DNA of 64,000 nucleotides, from the NCBI RefSeq assembly GCF_003050905.1, contig NZ_QAOT01000001.1. One strand, given 5' to 3'. This document shows, piece after piece, positions 8,005 through 16,355 of this stretch. Within the stretch, counting starts at the first letter, position 1; each line of letters begins with the position of its first letter. This stretch comes from Cereibacter_A azotoformans (GTDB taxonomy: Bacteria; Pseudomonadota; Alphaproteobacteria; Rhodobacterales; Rhodobacteraceae). The position numbers were made by a program, and so were the translations under genes. Below the pieces are notes generated by a model. It ran no database searches, had not been told where the DNA came from, and was given only the letters and a program-made list of their open reading frames with translations.

Positions 8005-9002
8005 TGCGACCGCCCGCCTTCTGGTTCACGCCGCCCGCCCGTCCGTCCCTTGCCGCGCGGTTGCTTGCCCCCCTGGGGCGGGCCTATGCGGCGGCCACGG
8101 CGCGGCGGCTGCGGGCCGAGGGGCACCGCGCGGGCGTGCCGGTGATCTGCATCGGCAACCTGAACGCGGGGGGGACGGGCAAGACGCCCACGGCCATCGC
8201 GCTCCTGCAACGGCTGTCCGACCGGGGCGTGGCCGCGCATGTCGTCTCGCGCGGGTATGGCGGGCGGCTCGAGGGGCCGGTGCAGGTCGATCCGCGCCGT
8301 CATCGCGCGGCCGAGGTGGGCGACGAGCCCCTGCTGCTGGCGGCCTTCGGCCCGGCGTGGGTCGCGCGCGACCGCGCCGCGGGCGTCCGGGCCGCCGAGG
8401 CGGCGGGGGCGCAGGCGATCCTGCTGGACGACGGCTTCCAGAACCCTTCGGTGGTCAAGGATCTATCCGTCGTCGTCGTCGATGCCGCGGTGGGCTTCGG
8501 CAATGGCCGCTGCCTGCCGGCAGGCCCGCTGCGCGAGCCGGTGGCGGAGGGTCTGGCGCGCGCCGACCTGCTGCTCTCGATCGGCGAGGCCGAGGCGCAG
8601 CGCCGCTTCGCCGCGGACTGGCCCGCGCTGCCGGTGCCCCGGCTGACGGGGCGGCTGGCCACCTTGCAGATGGGAATGGACTGGCAGGAGGCGCGCGTTC
8701 TGGCCTTTGCCGGGATCGGCCGGCCCGAGAAGTTCTTCGCCTCGCTGCGGGCCGAGGGCGCGGTGCTTCTGCGCGCCGAGGCGCTCGACGATCACCAGCC
8801 CCTCGGCGAGGCGCTGATGCGGCGGCTCGAGATCGAGGCGATGGCGCTGGGGGCGCAGCTTGTCACGACCGAAAAGGACGCAGTCCGCCTGCCGCCCTCG
8901 TTCCGGCAGAAGGTGCTGACCCTTCCCGTCCGGCTGGAGCTGGATGACTGGACCGCGCTCGATGCGGCCTTCGACCGGCTGGGGCTGACGCGGCAGGCCT
9001 GA
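8004..9002 (+). CDS. lpxK: Tetraacyldisaccharide 4'-kinase
   Basis: Phosphorylates the 4' position of the lipid A disaccharide to give lipid IVA, using ATP at the inner membrane. It has 332 residues from the ATG overlapping the waaA stop (TGATG). The Walker A is GNLNAGGTGKTP (around residues 50-61), preceded by a hydrophobic/amphipathic N-terminus (RPSLAARLLAPLGRAYA). LLDDGFQNPSVVKDLSVVVVD and FAGIGRPEKFFASL are further family signatures. The length is normal for LpxK. Having waaA immediately upstream places two consecutive steps of the pathway in one transcript. Confidence 0.93.
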   Translation: MRPPAFWFTPPARPSLAARLLAPLGRAYAAATARRLRAEGHRAGVPVICIGNLNAGGTGKTPTAIALLQRLSDRGVAAHVVSRGYGGRLEGPVQVDPRRHRAAEVGDEPLLLAAFGPAWVARDRAAGVRAAEAAGAQAILLDDGFQNPSVVKDLSVVVVDAAVGFGNGRCLPAGPLREPVAEGLARADLLLSIGEAEAQRRFAADWPALPVPRLTGRLATLQMGMDWQEARVLAFAGIGRPEKFFASLRAEGAVLLRAEALDDHQPLGEALMRRLEIEAMALGAQLVTTEKDAVRLPPSFRQKVLTLPVRLELDDWTALDAAFDRLGLTRQA

Positions 9003-9014
9003 GGCCCCGCCGCG

Positions 9015-10160
9015 TCAGTCCTGCTCCGCCGGGGTGCCCAGCACCTCGGCCTGATGCTCGCCAAGCCGCGGGGCCGGGCGGCCGAGCGCCAGCTCCGCCT
9101 CCGAGAAGCGGAAGGGCGAGCGCACGCCCGGCACCCCCTCGGGCGCGATGCGCATCCCGCGGTGGAGGATCTGGGGATCGGCGAACACCTCGCCCATGTC
9201 GTTGATCGGACCGGCGGGAACGCCTTCGGCCTCGCAGGCGGCCAGCAGGTCGGCCTTCCTCCAGCCCGAGGTGACAGCGGTCAACGCGCGCGTCAGCTCG
9301 GCCCGGTTCGCCACCCGGTCGGCGTTGGTGAGAAAGGCCGGCGCCGTGGCGAGGCCCGGCAGCCCGAGCAAGCCGCAGAGCCTGCGGTATTGCCCATCAT
9401 TGCCCGTCGCGATGATGATCCAGCCATCGGCGCAATCGAAGACGGCATAGGGCGCGAGGTTCGGATGCTCGTTGCCCATCTTGCGCGGGGCCGTGCCGGT
9501 CGCGAGATAGTTCATGGCCTGATTGGCCATGATGCCGGTGGCCACATCCATCAGCGCCATGTCGATCTGCTGCCCGCGCCCCGTGCTGGCCCGCTGGTGG
9601 AGGGCGGCCAGGATCGCCGTCGCGGCATAGATGCCGGTGAAGACGTCGGTGACGGCCACGCCCACCTTCTGCGGCTGGCCCTCGGCCGCGCCGGTCACGC
9701 TCATCAGCCCGGCCATGCCCTGGATGATGAAATCGTAGCCGGCCCGGTGCGCGTAGGGCCCGTCCTGCCCGAAGCCCGTGATCGAGCAATAGACAAGGCG
9801 CGGGTTCACCTCGCGCAGCGACGGCCAGTCGAGCCCGTATTTCGCAAGCCCGCCGACCTTGAAATTCTCGATCACGACGTCGGCCTCGGCCACCAGAAGG
9901 CGCACGATCTGCTGCCCCTCGGCCGTGCGGAAGTCGGCGGTGACCGACCGCTTGCCGCGGTTCGCGGCGTGGAAATAGGCGGCGGACCGGTCGCCCTCGC
10001 GCTCGATGAACGGAGGGCCCCAGCGACGGGTGTCGTCGCCCTCGGGCGCCTCGACCTTGACGACATCCGCGCCAAGGTCCGCCAGCACCTGCCCCGCCCA
10101 GGGGCCGGCCAGGATCCGGGCCAGTTCCACGACCCGGACGCCGGCTAGGGGCGTGCTCAT
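9015..10160 (-). CDS. CaiB/BaiF family (class III) CoA-transferase
   Basis: A 381-residue family III CoA-transferase or racemase-type enzyme, acting on an unidentified acyl-CoA. The N-terminus MSTPLAGVRVVELARILAGP is diagnostic. It is followed by GADVVKVE, NRGKRSVTADFRT, ADVVIENFK and SITGFGQDGPY, where the family's catalytic aspartate lies downstream (ALMDVATGIMANQ). The stop is just 12 bp from the convergent lpxK. The start overlaps the upstream DsbA-like gene by ATGA, so the two are translationally coupled. The substrate cannot be told from sequence: formyl-CoA, carnitine and succinyl-CoA:acid types all look alike here. Confidence 0.9.
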   Translation of the reverse strand: MSTPLAGVRVVELARILAGPWAGQVLADLGADVVKVEAPEGDDTRRWGPPFIEREGDRSAAYFHAANRGKRSVTADFRTAEGQQIVRLLVAEADVVIENFKVGGLAKYGLDWPSLREVNPRLVYCSITGFGQDGPYAHRAGYDFIIQGMAGLMSVTGAAEGQPQKVGVAVTDVFTGIYAATAILAALHQRASTGRGQQIDMALMDVATGIMANQAMNYLATGTAPRKMGNEHPNLAPYAVFDCADGWIIIATGNDGQYRRLCGLLGLPGLATAPAFLTNADRVANRAELTRALTAVTSGWRKADLLAACEAEGVPAGPINDMGEVFADPQILHRGMRIAPEGVPGVRSPFRFSEAELALGRPAPRLGEHQAEVLGTPAEQD

Positions 10161-10843
10161 CCCTTGGCCAGCTCCGCCTCGATGATCTTGCGCAGCTCGT
10201 CGTAGCCCATGTTCGAATGCTTGGTGCCGTTGATGATCAGCGAGGGGGTCGCGGTGATGTCGTCGGCCTGCGTGTTCTTCTGGAAGGCGGCAACCATCGC
10301 TTCGGCCTTGGCCTGATCGTTCATGCAGGCGTCGAGCGCCGCATCGTCGAGCCCGGCCGTCTTGCCGATTCTGCGGAGGTTTTCCGCAACCTGCGCCGGG
10401 TCGTTCGTCACCCATTCCTGCTGCTGGTCAAAGATCAGATCGGCGATGCCGAAGTAGCGCATCTCGCCACCGCAGCGCGCCACCATCGCGGCCCAGAGAC
10501 CGTAGCGGTCGAAATAGACCTCGCGATAGACGAAGCGCACCTTGCCGGTGTCGATGTAGTCGCGCTTGAGCGGTGTCAGCACCTCCTTCTCGAAGGTGGC
10601 GCAGTGCGGGCAGGTGAAGGAGGAATATTCGACGATCGTGACCGGCGCATCCTCGGCGCCCATCACCATGTCCTCGATCACGGGGGCCGTCTCGGACGAG
10701 CCGGCTTCCTGCGCCGAGGCCGCCATCGGCGGCAGCAGCGTCTGTGCCGGCTCGCGGCCGCCGTTCCAGAGCGCGAAGCCCGCGACCGTGGTGAGTGCCA
10801 GCGCCGCCAGCCCGAGTTTCTTGACCATTCCGTGCCTCTTCAT
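10157..10843 (-). CDS. DsbA-family thiol:disulfide oxidoreductase
   Basis: A 228-residue exported thioredoxin-fold protein. An N-terminal hydrophobic segment (about residues 8-25, GLAALALTTVAGFALW) is a signal or anchor. The active site CPHC lies in VEYSSFTCPHCATFEKEV at about residues 79-82. The cis-Pro region is ATPSLIINGT near the C-terminus. It resembles the DsbA/Com1-like group (DSBA thioredoxin domain with helical insert) that oxidises or isomerises periplasmic cysteines. The ATG at 10843 overlaps the stop of the DUF721 gene. An internal ATG at 10828 has a better placed GAGG and is an equally good start. Confidence 0.9.
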   Translation of the reverse strand: MKRHGMVKKLGLAALALTTVAGFALWNGGREPAQTLLPPMAASAQEAGSSETAPVIEDMVMGAEDAPVTIVEYSSFTCPHCATFEKEVLTPLKRDYIDTGKVRFVYREVYFDRYGLWAAMVARCGGEMRYFGIADLIFDQQQEWVTNDPAQVAENLRRIGKTAGLDDAALDACMNDQAKAEAMVAAFQKNTQADDITATPSLIINGTKHSNMGYDELRKIIEAELAKG

Positions 10844-11370
10844 GCTTTGGAGCGTGATAGGAAATTCTCGGCGAGCCTTTCAAGGGCCGCCCGCAGGCCC
10901 TCGTCCTGCACGCCATCGGCGGCCGCGGCCGCGCGCGCCTTGACGACCGGATCGGCGGCGCGGGGCGCCGGAGGGGCCGGATCGAACAGGGCCTGCCCCT
11001 CGGCAAAACCGGAAGGTGCCGTCTGTGTCAGCACGATCCGGTGGATCGCCGCATAGCCGTAGCAGGCGTTCACCCGCTCCTTCAAGGTCGGAAGCTGCAT
11101 CTGCACGAGCGGCGCATGGGCGGACGAGACAAGGATCGTGAGCGTCGCGCCAAAGCCCTCGCGGGCGCCGTAGCCCACCTTCACCGGCCGGGTGATGCGG
11201 GCCAGATCCTCGCCCGCAACCTCGGGCCAGTGGGTGAGAAGCCGCGTCACGGCAAAGCCCCGCTTCTCGCCGGCCTTGCGGATCCGCTCCTGCAGCAGCC
11301 CCGACGCCGCCTCGAACCCGCGCATCCGGCGGTTCTGCTTGGCTGGAGGTGGAGCGGGGGCTCGGGTCAT
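10840..11370 (-). CDS. DUF721 (DciA-like) domain protein
   Basis: A 176-residue protein with a KH-like DUF721 domain at about residues 15-105 (RGFEAASGLLQERIRKAGEK, LTHWPEVAGEDLARITRPVKV). An Ala/Pro-rich linker and a short helical tail follow. DUF721 includes DciA, the DnaB helicase loader of bacteria lacking DnaC, so a DNA-replication role is possible but unproven for this shorter alphaproteobacterial form. It is first in a three-gene minus-strand operon (DUF721, DsbA-like, CoA-transferase). It is divergent from mutY across an 81-bp promoter gap. Confidence 0.8.
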   Translation of the reverse strand: MTRAPAPPPAKQNRRMRGFEAASGLLQERIRKAGEKRGFAVTRLLTHWPEVAGEDLARITRPVKVGYGAREGFGATLTILVSSAHAPLVQMQLPTLKERVNACYGYAAIHRIVLTQTAPSGFAEGQALFDPAPPAPRAADPVVKARAAAAADGVQDEGLRAALERLAENFLSRSKA

Positions 11371-11451
11371 CTGTTCATTCCTGATCGCGCGCCTATCTTA
11401 GGCGCCGCGCCCGGGGGCGCCAGAGCCGCGGTGCAGGGGAGAGCATAAAGA

Positions 11452-12561
11452 TTGCGTGACACCGAGGAAAGCCCGGAGGAGGAGGTGGCGGACATCTCGG
11501 CCCGCCTGCTTGGCTGGTATGACCGCCACGCGCGCGAGATGCCGTGGCGCGTGGGCCCGGCCGACCGGCGCGCCGGCGTGCGGCCCGATCCCTACCGGGT
11601 CTGGTTGTCGGAAATCATGCTCCAGCAGACGACGGTGGCCGCGGTGCGGAGCTATTTCCGTCGCTTCACCGAGCGGTGGCCCGATGTGGGGGCGCTCGCG
11701 GCGGCCGAGGATGCCGAGGTCATGGCCGAATGGGCGGGGCTGGGCTACTACGCCCGCGCGCGCAACCTGCTGAGGGGGGCGCGGGCGGTGGTGGCCGATC
11801 ACGGCGGCCGCTTCCCCGAGACGCGCGACGGCCTGCTGACCCTGCCGGGCGTCGGCCCCTACACGGCCGCTGCCGTGGCGGCCATCGCCTTCGACGAGCC
11901 CGCGACCGTGGTAGATGGCAATGTCGAGCGCGTGGTTGCGCGCCTTTTCCGGGTCGAGACCCCGCTTCCGGCGGCCAAGCCCGCGCTGACCCGTCTGGCC
12001 GCCGCCATCACCCCGCAGGAGCGGCCGGGCGACCATGCTCAGGCGATGATGGATCTCGGCGCGACGATCTGCACCCCGAGAAAGCCGGTCTGCAGCCTCT
12101 GCCCGCTTGGCCCGGACTGCGCGGCCCGGCGCGACGGTCTTGAGGTTGAGTTGCCCCGCAAGGCACCCAAGGCCGTCAAGCCCGTCCGCGAAGGCACGCT
12201 CTGGATCGCCGTCCGGGCCGACGGGGCGCTGCTTCTCGAGACGCGGCCCGAGACGGGGATGCTGGGGGGGATGCTCGGCTGGCCGGGAACCGACTGGGAC
12301 CGGAGCGGCGGGCCGACCGATCCGCCGATCGCGGCGGACTGGCGCGCGACGGGCGTCGAGGTGCGTCACACCTTCAGCCATTTCCACCTGCGGCTTTCGG
12401 TGCTGCTGGCCGAGGTGGCCCAGGAGGCGGTGCCCGCCCGAGGGAGCTTCGTGCCGCACGAGCGGTTCCGCCCGTCCAGTCTTCCCACCGTGATGCAAAA
12501 GGCATGGAACGTTGCCGCAGCGGCGATCCGTCACCCGAGGGGGGAGGCGCGACTCGACTAG
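11452..12561 (+). CDS. mutY: A/G-specific adenine DNA glycosylase
   Basis: Removes adenine mispaired with 8-oxoguanine. It has 369 residues from a TTG at 11452 with AGGGGAGA about 9 nt upstream. The order is LSEIMLQQTTVAAV (catalytic Glu helix), GLGYYARARNL, the helix-hairpin-helix LPGVGPYTAAAVAAI, the catalytic Asp in VVDGNVERV, and the [4Fe-4S] loop CTPRKPVCSLCPLGPDC (C-x6-C-x2-C-x5-C). A C-terminal NUDIX-like recognition domain ends around FSHFHLRLSVLLAEV. Length and motifs are normal. It is divergent from the DUF721 operon and followed 36 bp later by the AlkB-like gene. Confidence 0.95.
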   Translation: MRDTEESPEEEVADISARLLGWYDRHAREMPWRVGPADRRAGVRPDPYRVWLSEIMLQQTTVAAVRSYFRRFTERWPDVGALAAAEDAEVMAEWAGLGYYARARNLLRGARAVVADHGGRFPETRDGLLTLPGVGPYTAAAVAAIAFDEPATVVDGNVERVVARLFRVETPLPAAKPALTRLAAAITPQERPGDHAQAMMDLGATICTPRKPVCSLCPLGPDCAARRDGLEVELPRKAPKAVKPVREGTLWIAVRADGALLLETRPETGMLGGMLGWPGTDWDRSGGPTDPPIAADWRATGVEVRHTFSHFHLRLSVLLAEVAQEAVPARGSFVPHERFRPSSLPTVMQKAWNVAAAAIRHPRGEARLD

Positions 12562-12597
12562 TCTCCGCGGATCGACCGTAGCAAGTGGAGTAGTGAA

Positions 12598-13875
12598 ATG
12601 GTTTCTCCTCCTGACGTCGTGACGCCAAACCCGCCACCGATCGCGCATCTCAAGCGCGCGCTGCCCTTCGCGATCTCGCTCGCGATGGTGCCCCTTGCCC
12701 TGATCGGCGCCGCCTATGGCGGCTGGACGATCCTGCTGTTGCCCCTCTTCGGCTGGGGGCTCTTCGCTCTGCTCGATCTCGTGTTCAAGAAGGACACGAC
12801 GAACGAGGACCCCGCGACGGACGAGAAGGACCTGTTCTGGTTCCGTCTTCTCACCATGATATGGGTGCCGATCCAGTTCCTGCTGGTCTTCGGCCTCGTC
12901 GGATATGTCAGCCACGCCGCCCACCTCGGCCTGATCGAGAAGATCGGCCTCTTCCTCGGCATCGGCGTGATGACCGGACTTGTCGGCATGGTCTATGCCC
13001 ACGAGCTTGTTCACCGCAACAGCCGGCTCGAACGCTGGCTGGGCGACATCCTTCTCGCCATGACCCTCTACAGCCACGTCCGCACGGAGCGGCTGAAGGT
13101 CCACGATCTTCATGTCGGCACGCTGCAGGATCCGGCGACGGCCCGCCCCGGCGAGGATTTCTACCGCTACTTCCAGCGCGTCCTTGCCGGAGGGCACAGG
13201 CACGCCTGGGAAGTCGAGGCGGAGCAGCTCAAGCACATGGGTCGGCCTCTCCATTCGCTGAGGAACCCGTTCTGGGTCTATGGGGCGCTGCAGATCGTGA
13301 TGGTGGGCCTTGCGCTCGCACTGGGCGGGGCGCAGGGGCTTCTGCTGTTCCTCGTGCAGGCCTTCGTGGCGGTCTGCCAGCTCGAGTTGCTGAACTTTGT
13401 CGGGCATTACGGCCTCACCCGCCGCATCCTGCCGGACGGCACGCCCGAGCCTGTCATGCCGCATCACAGCTGGAACGCGGATGGCAAGGCCTCGAACCGG
13501 CTGCTGATCAACCTTCAGCGCCATTCGGACCATCACGCCCATCCCGAGCGGCGCTACCCGCTGCTGCAGGCCTTGCCCGAGCAGCAGGCCCCGCAACTGC
13601 CCCACGGCTTCCTGCAGATGGCGGCCCTGGCGCTCTTCCCGAAGGTCTGGCACAGCCGGATGAACCCGCGCCTGCTCGACTGGCGGAAGACCTACTATCC
13701 CGACGTCACGGACTGGGCGCCCCTCGACAGTGGCCCGCCCGCAGCCGCACCAGCCCCGGCGGAGCCGGTCGCCCCCAGCGGTGCTGTCGCCAGCCCCCCG
13801 CCGGCCGAGGCGCCCCGTGTCGCCGCTGCGCCGGCCGCTGCCCCCGAGACGCAGAAGAGCGAGCCCGCGATCTGA
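12598..13875 (+). CDS. AlkB-like alkane monooxygenase/fatty-acid desaturase-fold membrane protein with altered His box
   Basis: A 425-residue integral membrane di-iron protein of the AlkB family. Hydrophobic spans lie near residues 22-60, 85-105, 117-135 and 225-262. His box 1 is HELVH (135-139), and GHYGL (about 269-273) and HSDHH (309-313) are present. The second box, normally EHxxGHH, reads ERLKVHD (164-170), so two of its three iron-ligand histidines are Arg165 and Asp170. The flanking sequence (DPATARPGEDFYRYFQR; APQLPHGF; KVWHSRMNPR) is clearly AlkB-like. The tail from about 385 is Ala/Pro-rich. The family hydroxylates alkanes or alkyl chains; whether this member is active is doubtful. 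GGAG precedes the ATG. Confidence 0.82.
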   Translation: MVSPPDVVTPNPPPIAHLKRALPFAISLAMVPLALIGAAYGGWTILLLPLFGWGLFALLDLVFKKDTTNEDPATDEKDLFWFRLLTMIWVPIQFLLVFGLVGYVSHAAHLGLIEKIGLFLGIGVMTGLVGMVYAHELVHRNSRLERWLGDILLAMTLYSHVRTERLKVHDLHVGTLQDPATARPGEDFYRYFQRVLAGGHRHAWEVEAEQLKHMGRPLHSLRNPFWVYGALQIVMVGLALALGGAQGLLLFLVQAFVAVCQLELLNFVGHYGLTRRILPDGTPEPVMPHHSWNADGKASNRLLINLQRHSDHHAHPERRYPLLQALPEQQAPQLPHGFLQMAALALFPKVWHSRMNPRLLDWRKTYYPDVTDWAPLDSGPPAAAPAPAEPVAPSGAVASPPPAEAPRVAAAPAAAPETQKSEPAI

Positions 13876-13883
13876 CGGGCAGA

Positions 13884-13908
13884 TCCCCGCCGGGCGATCC
13901 GGCGGGGA
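13884..13908 (+). terminator. Hairpin after the AlkB-like gene
   Basis: TCCCCGCCGG-GCGAT-CCGGCGGGGA forms a perfect 10-bp GC stem 9 nt after the stop at 13875. No T-run follows, so it is either a Rho-assisted or 3'-protecting hairpin. Confidence 0.6.
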
Positions 13909-13950
13909 CACGTCTTCGGCCCGGTCCGGGCGATCCGCCACACGAAAAGA

Positions 13951-13974
13951 CCTCGCCGTGAGGACACGGCGAGG
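13951..13974 (-). terminator. Intrinsic terminator of ccrM
   Basis: CCTCGCCGTG-AGGA-CACGGCGAGG is a perfect 10-bp stem with a tetraloop. On the minus strand it is followed by TCTTTTCGTG, giving the U-rich tail of an intrinsic terminator. It lies 55 nt past the ccrM stop. Confidence 0.8.
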
Positions 13975-14029
13975 GAAGTGGTGCCGTGGCGCAGGACCGA
14001 CGGCACAGGCGGAACCGGATGTCCGAGGA

Positions 14030-15148
14030 TCAGTTCGGGCGGGGCTCTTCCATCTCCGCCCGGATCTGCTGGCGCAGGATGTCGATGGGGATCATCTTCC
14101 CCTCGCGCTTGTAGCACCAGTAGGTCCAGCCGTTGCAGGAGGGTGCGCCTTCCAGCGCGGCGCCGACCTGATGGATCGAGCCCTTCACGTCGTTGCCGAT
14201 CAGCGTGCCGTCGGCGCGAACCTTCGCCTTGTGGCGGTTGTTCATCGAGTAAAGCTCTTCGCCCGGACGCAGCATCCCGCGCTCGACAAGCTGGCCGAAG
14301 GGCACGCGCGGCTCGGCCCGCTTCGAGCCCGAAACCTCCAGCGCCGAAGCGTCGAACCGGCGCACGCGCGACAGGCGCTCGGCGGCGACCTTGCGATAGC
14401 CTTCCTCGCGCTCGATGCCGATGAAGTCGCGGCCGAGCATCTTGGCCACCGCACCCGTCGTGCCGGTGCCGAAGAACGGATCGAGCACCACGTCGCCGGG
14501 GTTCGTGGTGGCGACCATCACCCGATGCAGGAGCGCCTCCGGCTTCTGGGTCGGGTGGGCCTTGTCGCCGTGCTCGTCCTTCAGCCGCTCGTGCCCGGTG
14601 CAGATCGGGATCACCCAGTCCGAGCGCATCTGCACGCCCTCGTTCAGCGCCTTCAGCGCCTCGTAGTTGAAGGTGTATTTGCTGGCCTCCTGCTTCGAGG
14701 CCCAGATCAGCGTTTCGTGCGCGTTGGTCAGCCGCTTGCCCTTGAAGTTCGGCATCGGGTTCGACTTGCGCCAGACCACGTCGTTCAGGATCCAGAAGCC
14801 CTGGTCCTGAAGGGCGGCGCCGACGCGGAAGATGTTGTGGTAGCTGCCGATCACCCAGATCGCGCCGTTCGGCTTGAGAAGGCGGCGGGCGGCCGCCAGC
14901 CACTCGCGCGTGAACTGGTCGTAGGAGGCAAAGCTCGAGAACTGGTCCCAGTGGTCGTCCACCGCATCCACCCGGCTGTTGTCGGGCCGGTGCAGGTCAC
15001 CGCGGAGCTGCAGGTTGTAGGGCGGATCGGCAAAGATCAGATCCACGGAACATTCGGGCAGCGACCGCATCACCTCGATGCAATCGCCCGCAAGGATCTG
15101 GTTCAGCGGAAGCGCCGTGGCCTCCGTCGTCTTCGTCTTGGTCGCCAT
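14030..15148 (-). CDS. ccrM: CcrM, GANTC-specific adenine-N6 DNA methyltransferase
   Basis: Orphan cell-cycle methyltransferase that methylates adenine in GANTC in alphaproteobacteria. It has 372 residues. DLIFADPPYNLQL carries the catalytic DPPY, and LDPFFGTGTTGAVAKMLGRDFIGIE is the SAM-binding motif, in the order of beta-class enzymes. The C-terminal ~90 residues (from about 275, FGQLVERGMLRPGEELY to SCNGWTYWCYK) are the CcrM-specific DNA-recognition extension. No restriction partner is adjacent, as expected for CcrM. The 88-bp region upstream contains three GANTC sites, implying control by its own product. rnhB lies upstream on the same strand. Confidence 0.95.
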   Translation of the reverse strand: MATKTKTTEATALPLNQILAGDCIEVMRSLPECSVDLIFADPPYNLQLRGDLHRPDNSRVDAVDDHWDQFSSFASYDQFTREWLAAARRLLKPNGAIWVIGSYHNIFRVGAALQDQGFWILNDVVWRKSNPMPNFKGKRLTNAHETLIWASKQEASKYTFNYEALKALNEGVQMRSDWVIPICTGHERLKDEHGDKAHPTQKPEALLHRVMVATTNPGDVVLDPFFGTGTTGAVAKMLGRDFIGIEREEGYRKVAAERLSRVRRFDASALEVSGSKRAEPRVPFGQLVERGMLRPGEELYSMNNRHKAKVRADGTLIGNDVKGSIHQVGAALEGAPSCNGWTYWCYKREGKMIPIDILRQQIRAEMEEPRPN

Positions 15149-15199
15149 TCTCTGCCTCTGTCGCCGGCATTTATTCGCCGTTCTATGGGGGCAAAGGAT

Positions 15200-15238
15200 G
15201 AGTCATTGGCGAATCGCCGTCAAATTCTTTTTTGAATC
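15200..15238. promoter_or_regulatory. Cluster of three GANTC methylation sites upstream of ccrM
   Basis: GAGTC at 15200-15204, GAATC at 15211-15215 and GAATC at 15234-15238 lie within 39 bp, 52-90 bp before the ccrM start. Three 4-base-specified sites in such a span is far above chance in GC-rich DNA. In Caulobacter, methylation of GANTC in the ccrM leader lowers its transcription, so the same feedback is likely here. Confidence 0.7.
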
Positions 15239-15875
15239 AAGGGCTTACGGAAGCCTCTTGATACAAGATGTTGTGGACGGGTTTGAAGGAACGCCTATGG
15301 TGAGGGGTCGGGCCAAGATTTAGAAGAGCCTGAAGATGATCCCGTGTGCCGTAACCGGCGTTGGTGCGCCAGCCGTAGCCGGGATGCTGTTGCTCCAAAT
15401 CCACCATGATGCGGTCGCGGGCGACCTTGGCCACGATCGAGGCGGCGGCGATCGACAGGCACAGCGCATCGCCCTTCACGATGGCCCGGCAGCGGTGGGC
15501 GAGGCCCTTCGGGATCAGGTGGCCGTCGATCAGCGCGAAATCGGGCGGGCAGGGCAGCCCCGCCAGCGCCCGCGCCATGGCCAGATGGCTTGCCTGCAGG
15601 ATGTTGAGCCGGTCGATCTCTTCGACCGAGGCGTGCGCCACCGACACTTCGGCCACCGCGAGGATCTCGGCGGCGAGCGTCTCGCGCCGGGCGGCGGTGA
15701 GCTTCTTGCTGTCGTTGAGGCCCTCGGGGACGCGTCCGGGAAAGAGCCGCACGGCGGCGGCGGTCACCGGGCCTGCCAGCGGGCCGCGGCCGACCTCGTC
15801 CACACCGACGATGCAGGTAAAGCCCTCGGCGAAGGCGGCGGATTCGTGGCTCCAGTCGGGGCAGGCAATCTCCAT
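15237..15875 (-). CDS. rnhB: Ribonuclease HII
   Basis: Cleaves RNA in RNA/DNA hybrids and single misincorporated ribonucleotides. It has 212 residues with the catalytic DEVGRGPLAGPV motif (about residues 26-37, Asp-Glu pair). FALIDGHLIPKG contains the third carboxylate and SIAAASIVAKVARDR the fourth region. HPGYGWRTNAGYGTRDHL is the C-terminal substrate-binding part. The length is standard. Its stop codon overlaps one of the GANTC sites in front of ccrM, 88 bp before that gene, so rnhB and ccrM may be partly co-transcribed. Confidence 0.95.
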   Translation of the reverse strand: MEIACPDWSHESAAFAEGFTCIVGVDEVGRGPLAGPVTAAAVRLFPGRVPEGLNDSKKLTAARRETLAAEILAVAEVSVAHASVEEIDRLNILQASHLAMARALAGLPCPPDFALIDGHLIPKGLAHRCRAIVKGDALCLSIAAASIVAKVARDRIMVDLEQQHPGYGWRTNAGYGTRDHLQALLNLGPTPHHRRSFKPVHNILYQEASVSP

Positions 15876-15888
15876 GGCCGAGCTTTAG

Positions 15889-15905
15889 CCGCAGGACGCC
15901 TGCGG
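15889..15905 (-). terminator. Hairpin between yidD and rnhB
   Basis: CCGCAGG-ACG-CCTGCGG is a perfect 7-bp stem with a 3-nt loop, just upstream of rnhB on the minus strand. It could end the rpmH-rnpA-yidD transcript. The 225-bp gap 15876-16100 holds no convincing gene; its short open frames have no recognisable features. Confidence 0.4.
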
Positions 15906-16100
15906 GAAAAGAGGCCGCGGAAGATGGCCTGCCCCTCGCCGCCGACAGGCAGACGAGTCCAGCGCGCGCCGCGCTGGACCATGCCGCAGGTCCCGATCGC
16001 CTTGCGGACCTCGCGCCCGATGCGCTTGCGCAACTCGAGTCGTCTGTGGGGCTCCGGCGAGCAGCGGATGGATCTCGTCCCGATCGTCGAGCACGGGCGC

Positions 16101-16355
16101 TCAGCCGCGCGGGCGCCGGTCGTGCTCGGGATCGGCGCCCGGCACGGGATCGTAGCCCGACCCGCCCCAGGGATGACAGCGCAGAATGCGGCGGGCGGCG
16201 AGCCAGCCGCCCTTCAGCGCGCCGTGCCGCTCGAGCGCCTCGAGCGCATAGACCGAGCAGGTGGGCTGGTAGCGGCAGCCGTGGCCGACCCAGGGGCTGA
16301 GGAGCAGGCGGTAGGCCCGCACCGGCAGCGCGAAGATCTGCGCGAGAGGGCTCAT
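16101..16355 (-). CDS. yidD: Membrane protein insertion efficiency factor YidD
   Basis: An 84-residue small amphipathic protein associated with the inner membrane that aids YidC-dependent insertion. The sequence RAYRLLLSPWVGHGCRYQPTCS and GALKGGWLAARRILRCHPWGGSGYDPVP carries the three conserved cysteines and the HPWG-GYDPVP signature of the family. The ATG at 16355 overlaps the rnpA stop by ATGA. The order rpmH-rnpA-yidD is the classical conserved cluster, but here rnhB, not yidC, is next downstream. Confidence 0.95.
   Translation of the reverse strand: MSPLAQIFALPVRAYRLLLSPWVGHGCRYQPTCSVYALEALERHGALKGGWLAARRILRCHPWGGSGYDPVPGADPEHDRRPRG

Noticed and set aside
9015..10415. 466-codon version of the CoA-transferase
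   Set aside because: The first 85 codons overlap the DsbA-like gene in another frame and lack homology; the family start is at 10160.
11398..13941. 847-codon open frame antisense to mutY and the AlkB-like gene
   Set aside because: It spans two well-supported genes on the other strand and shows no family motif.
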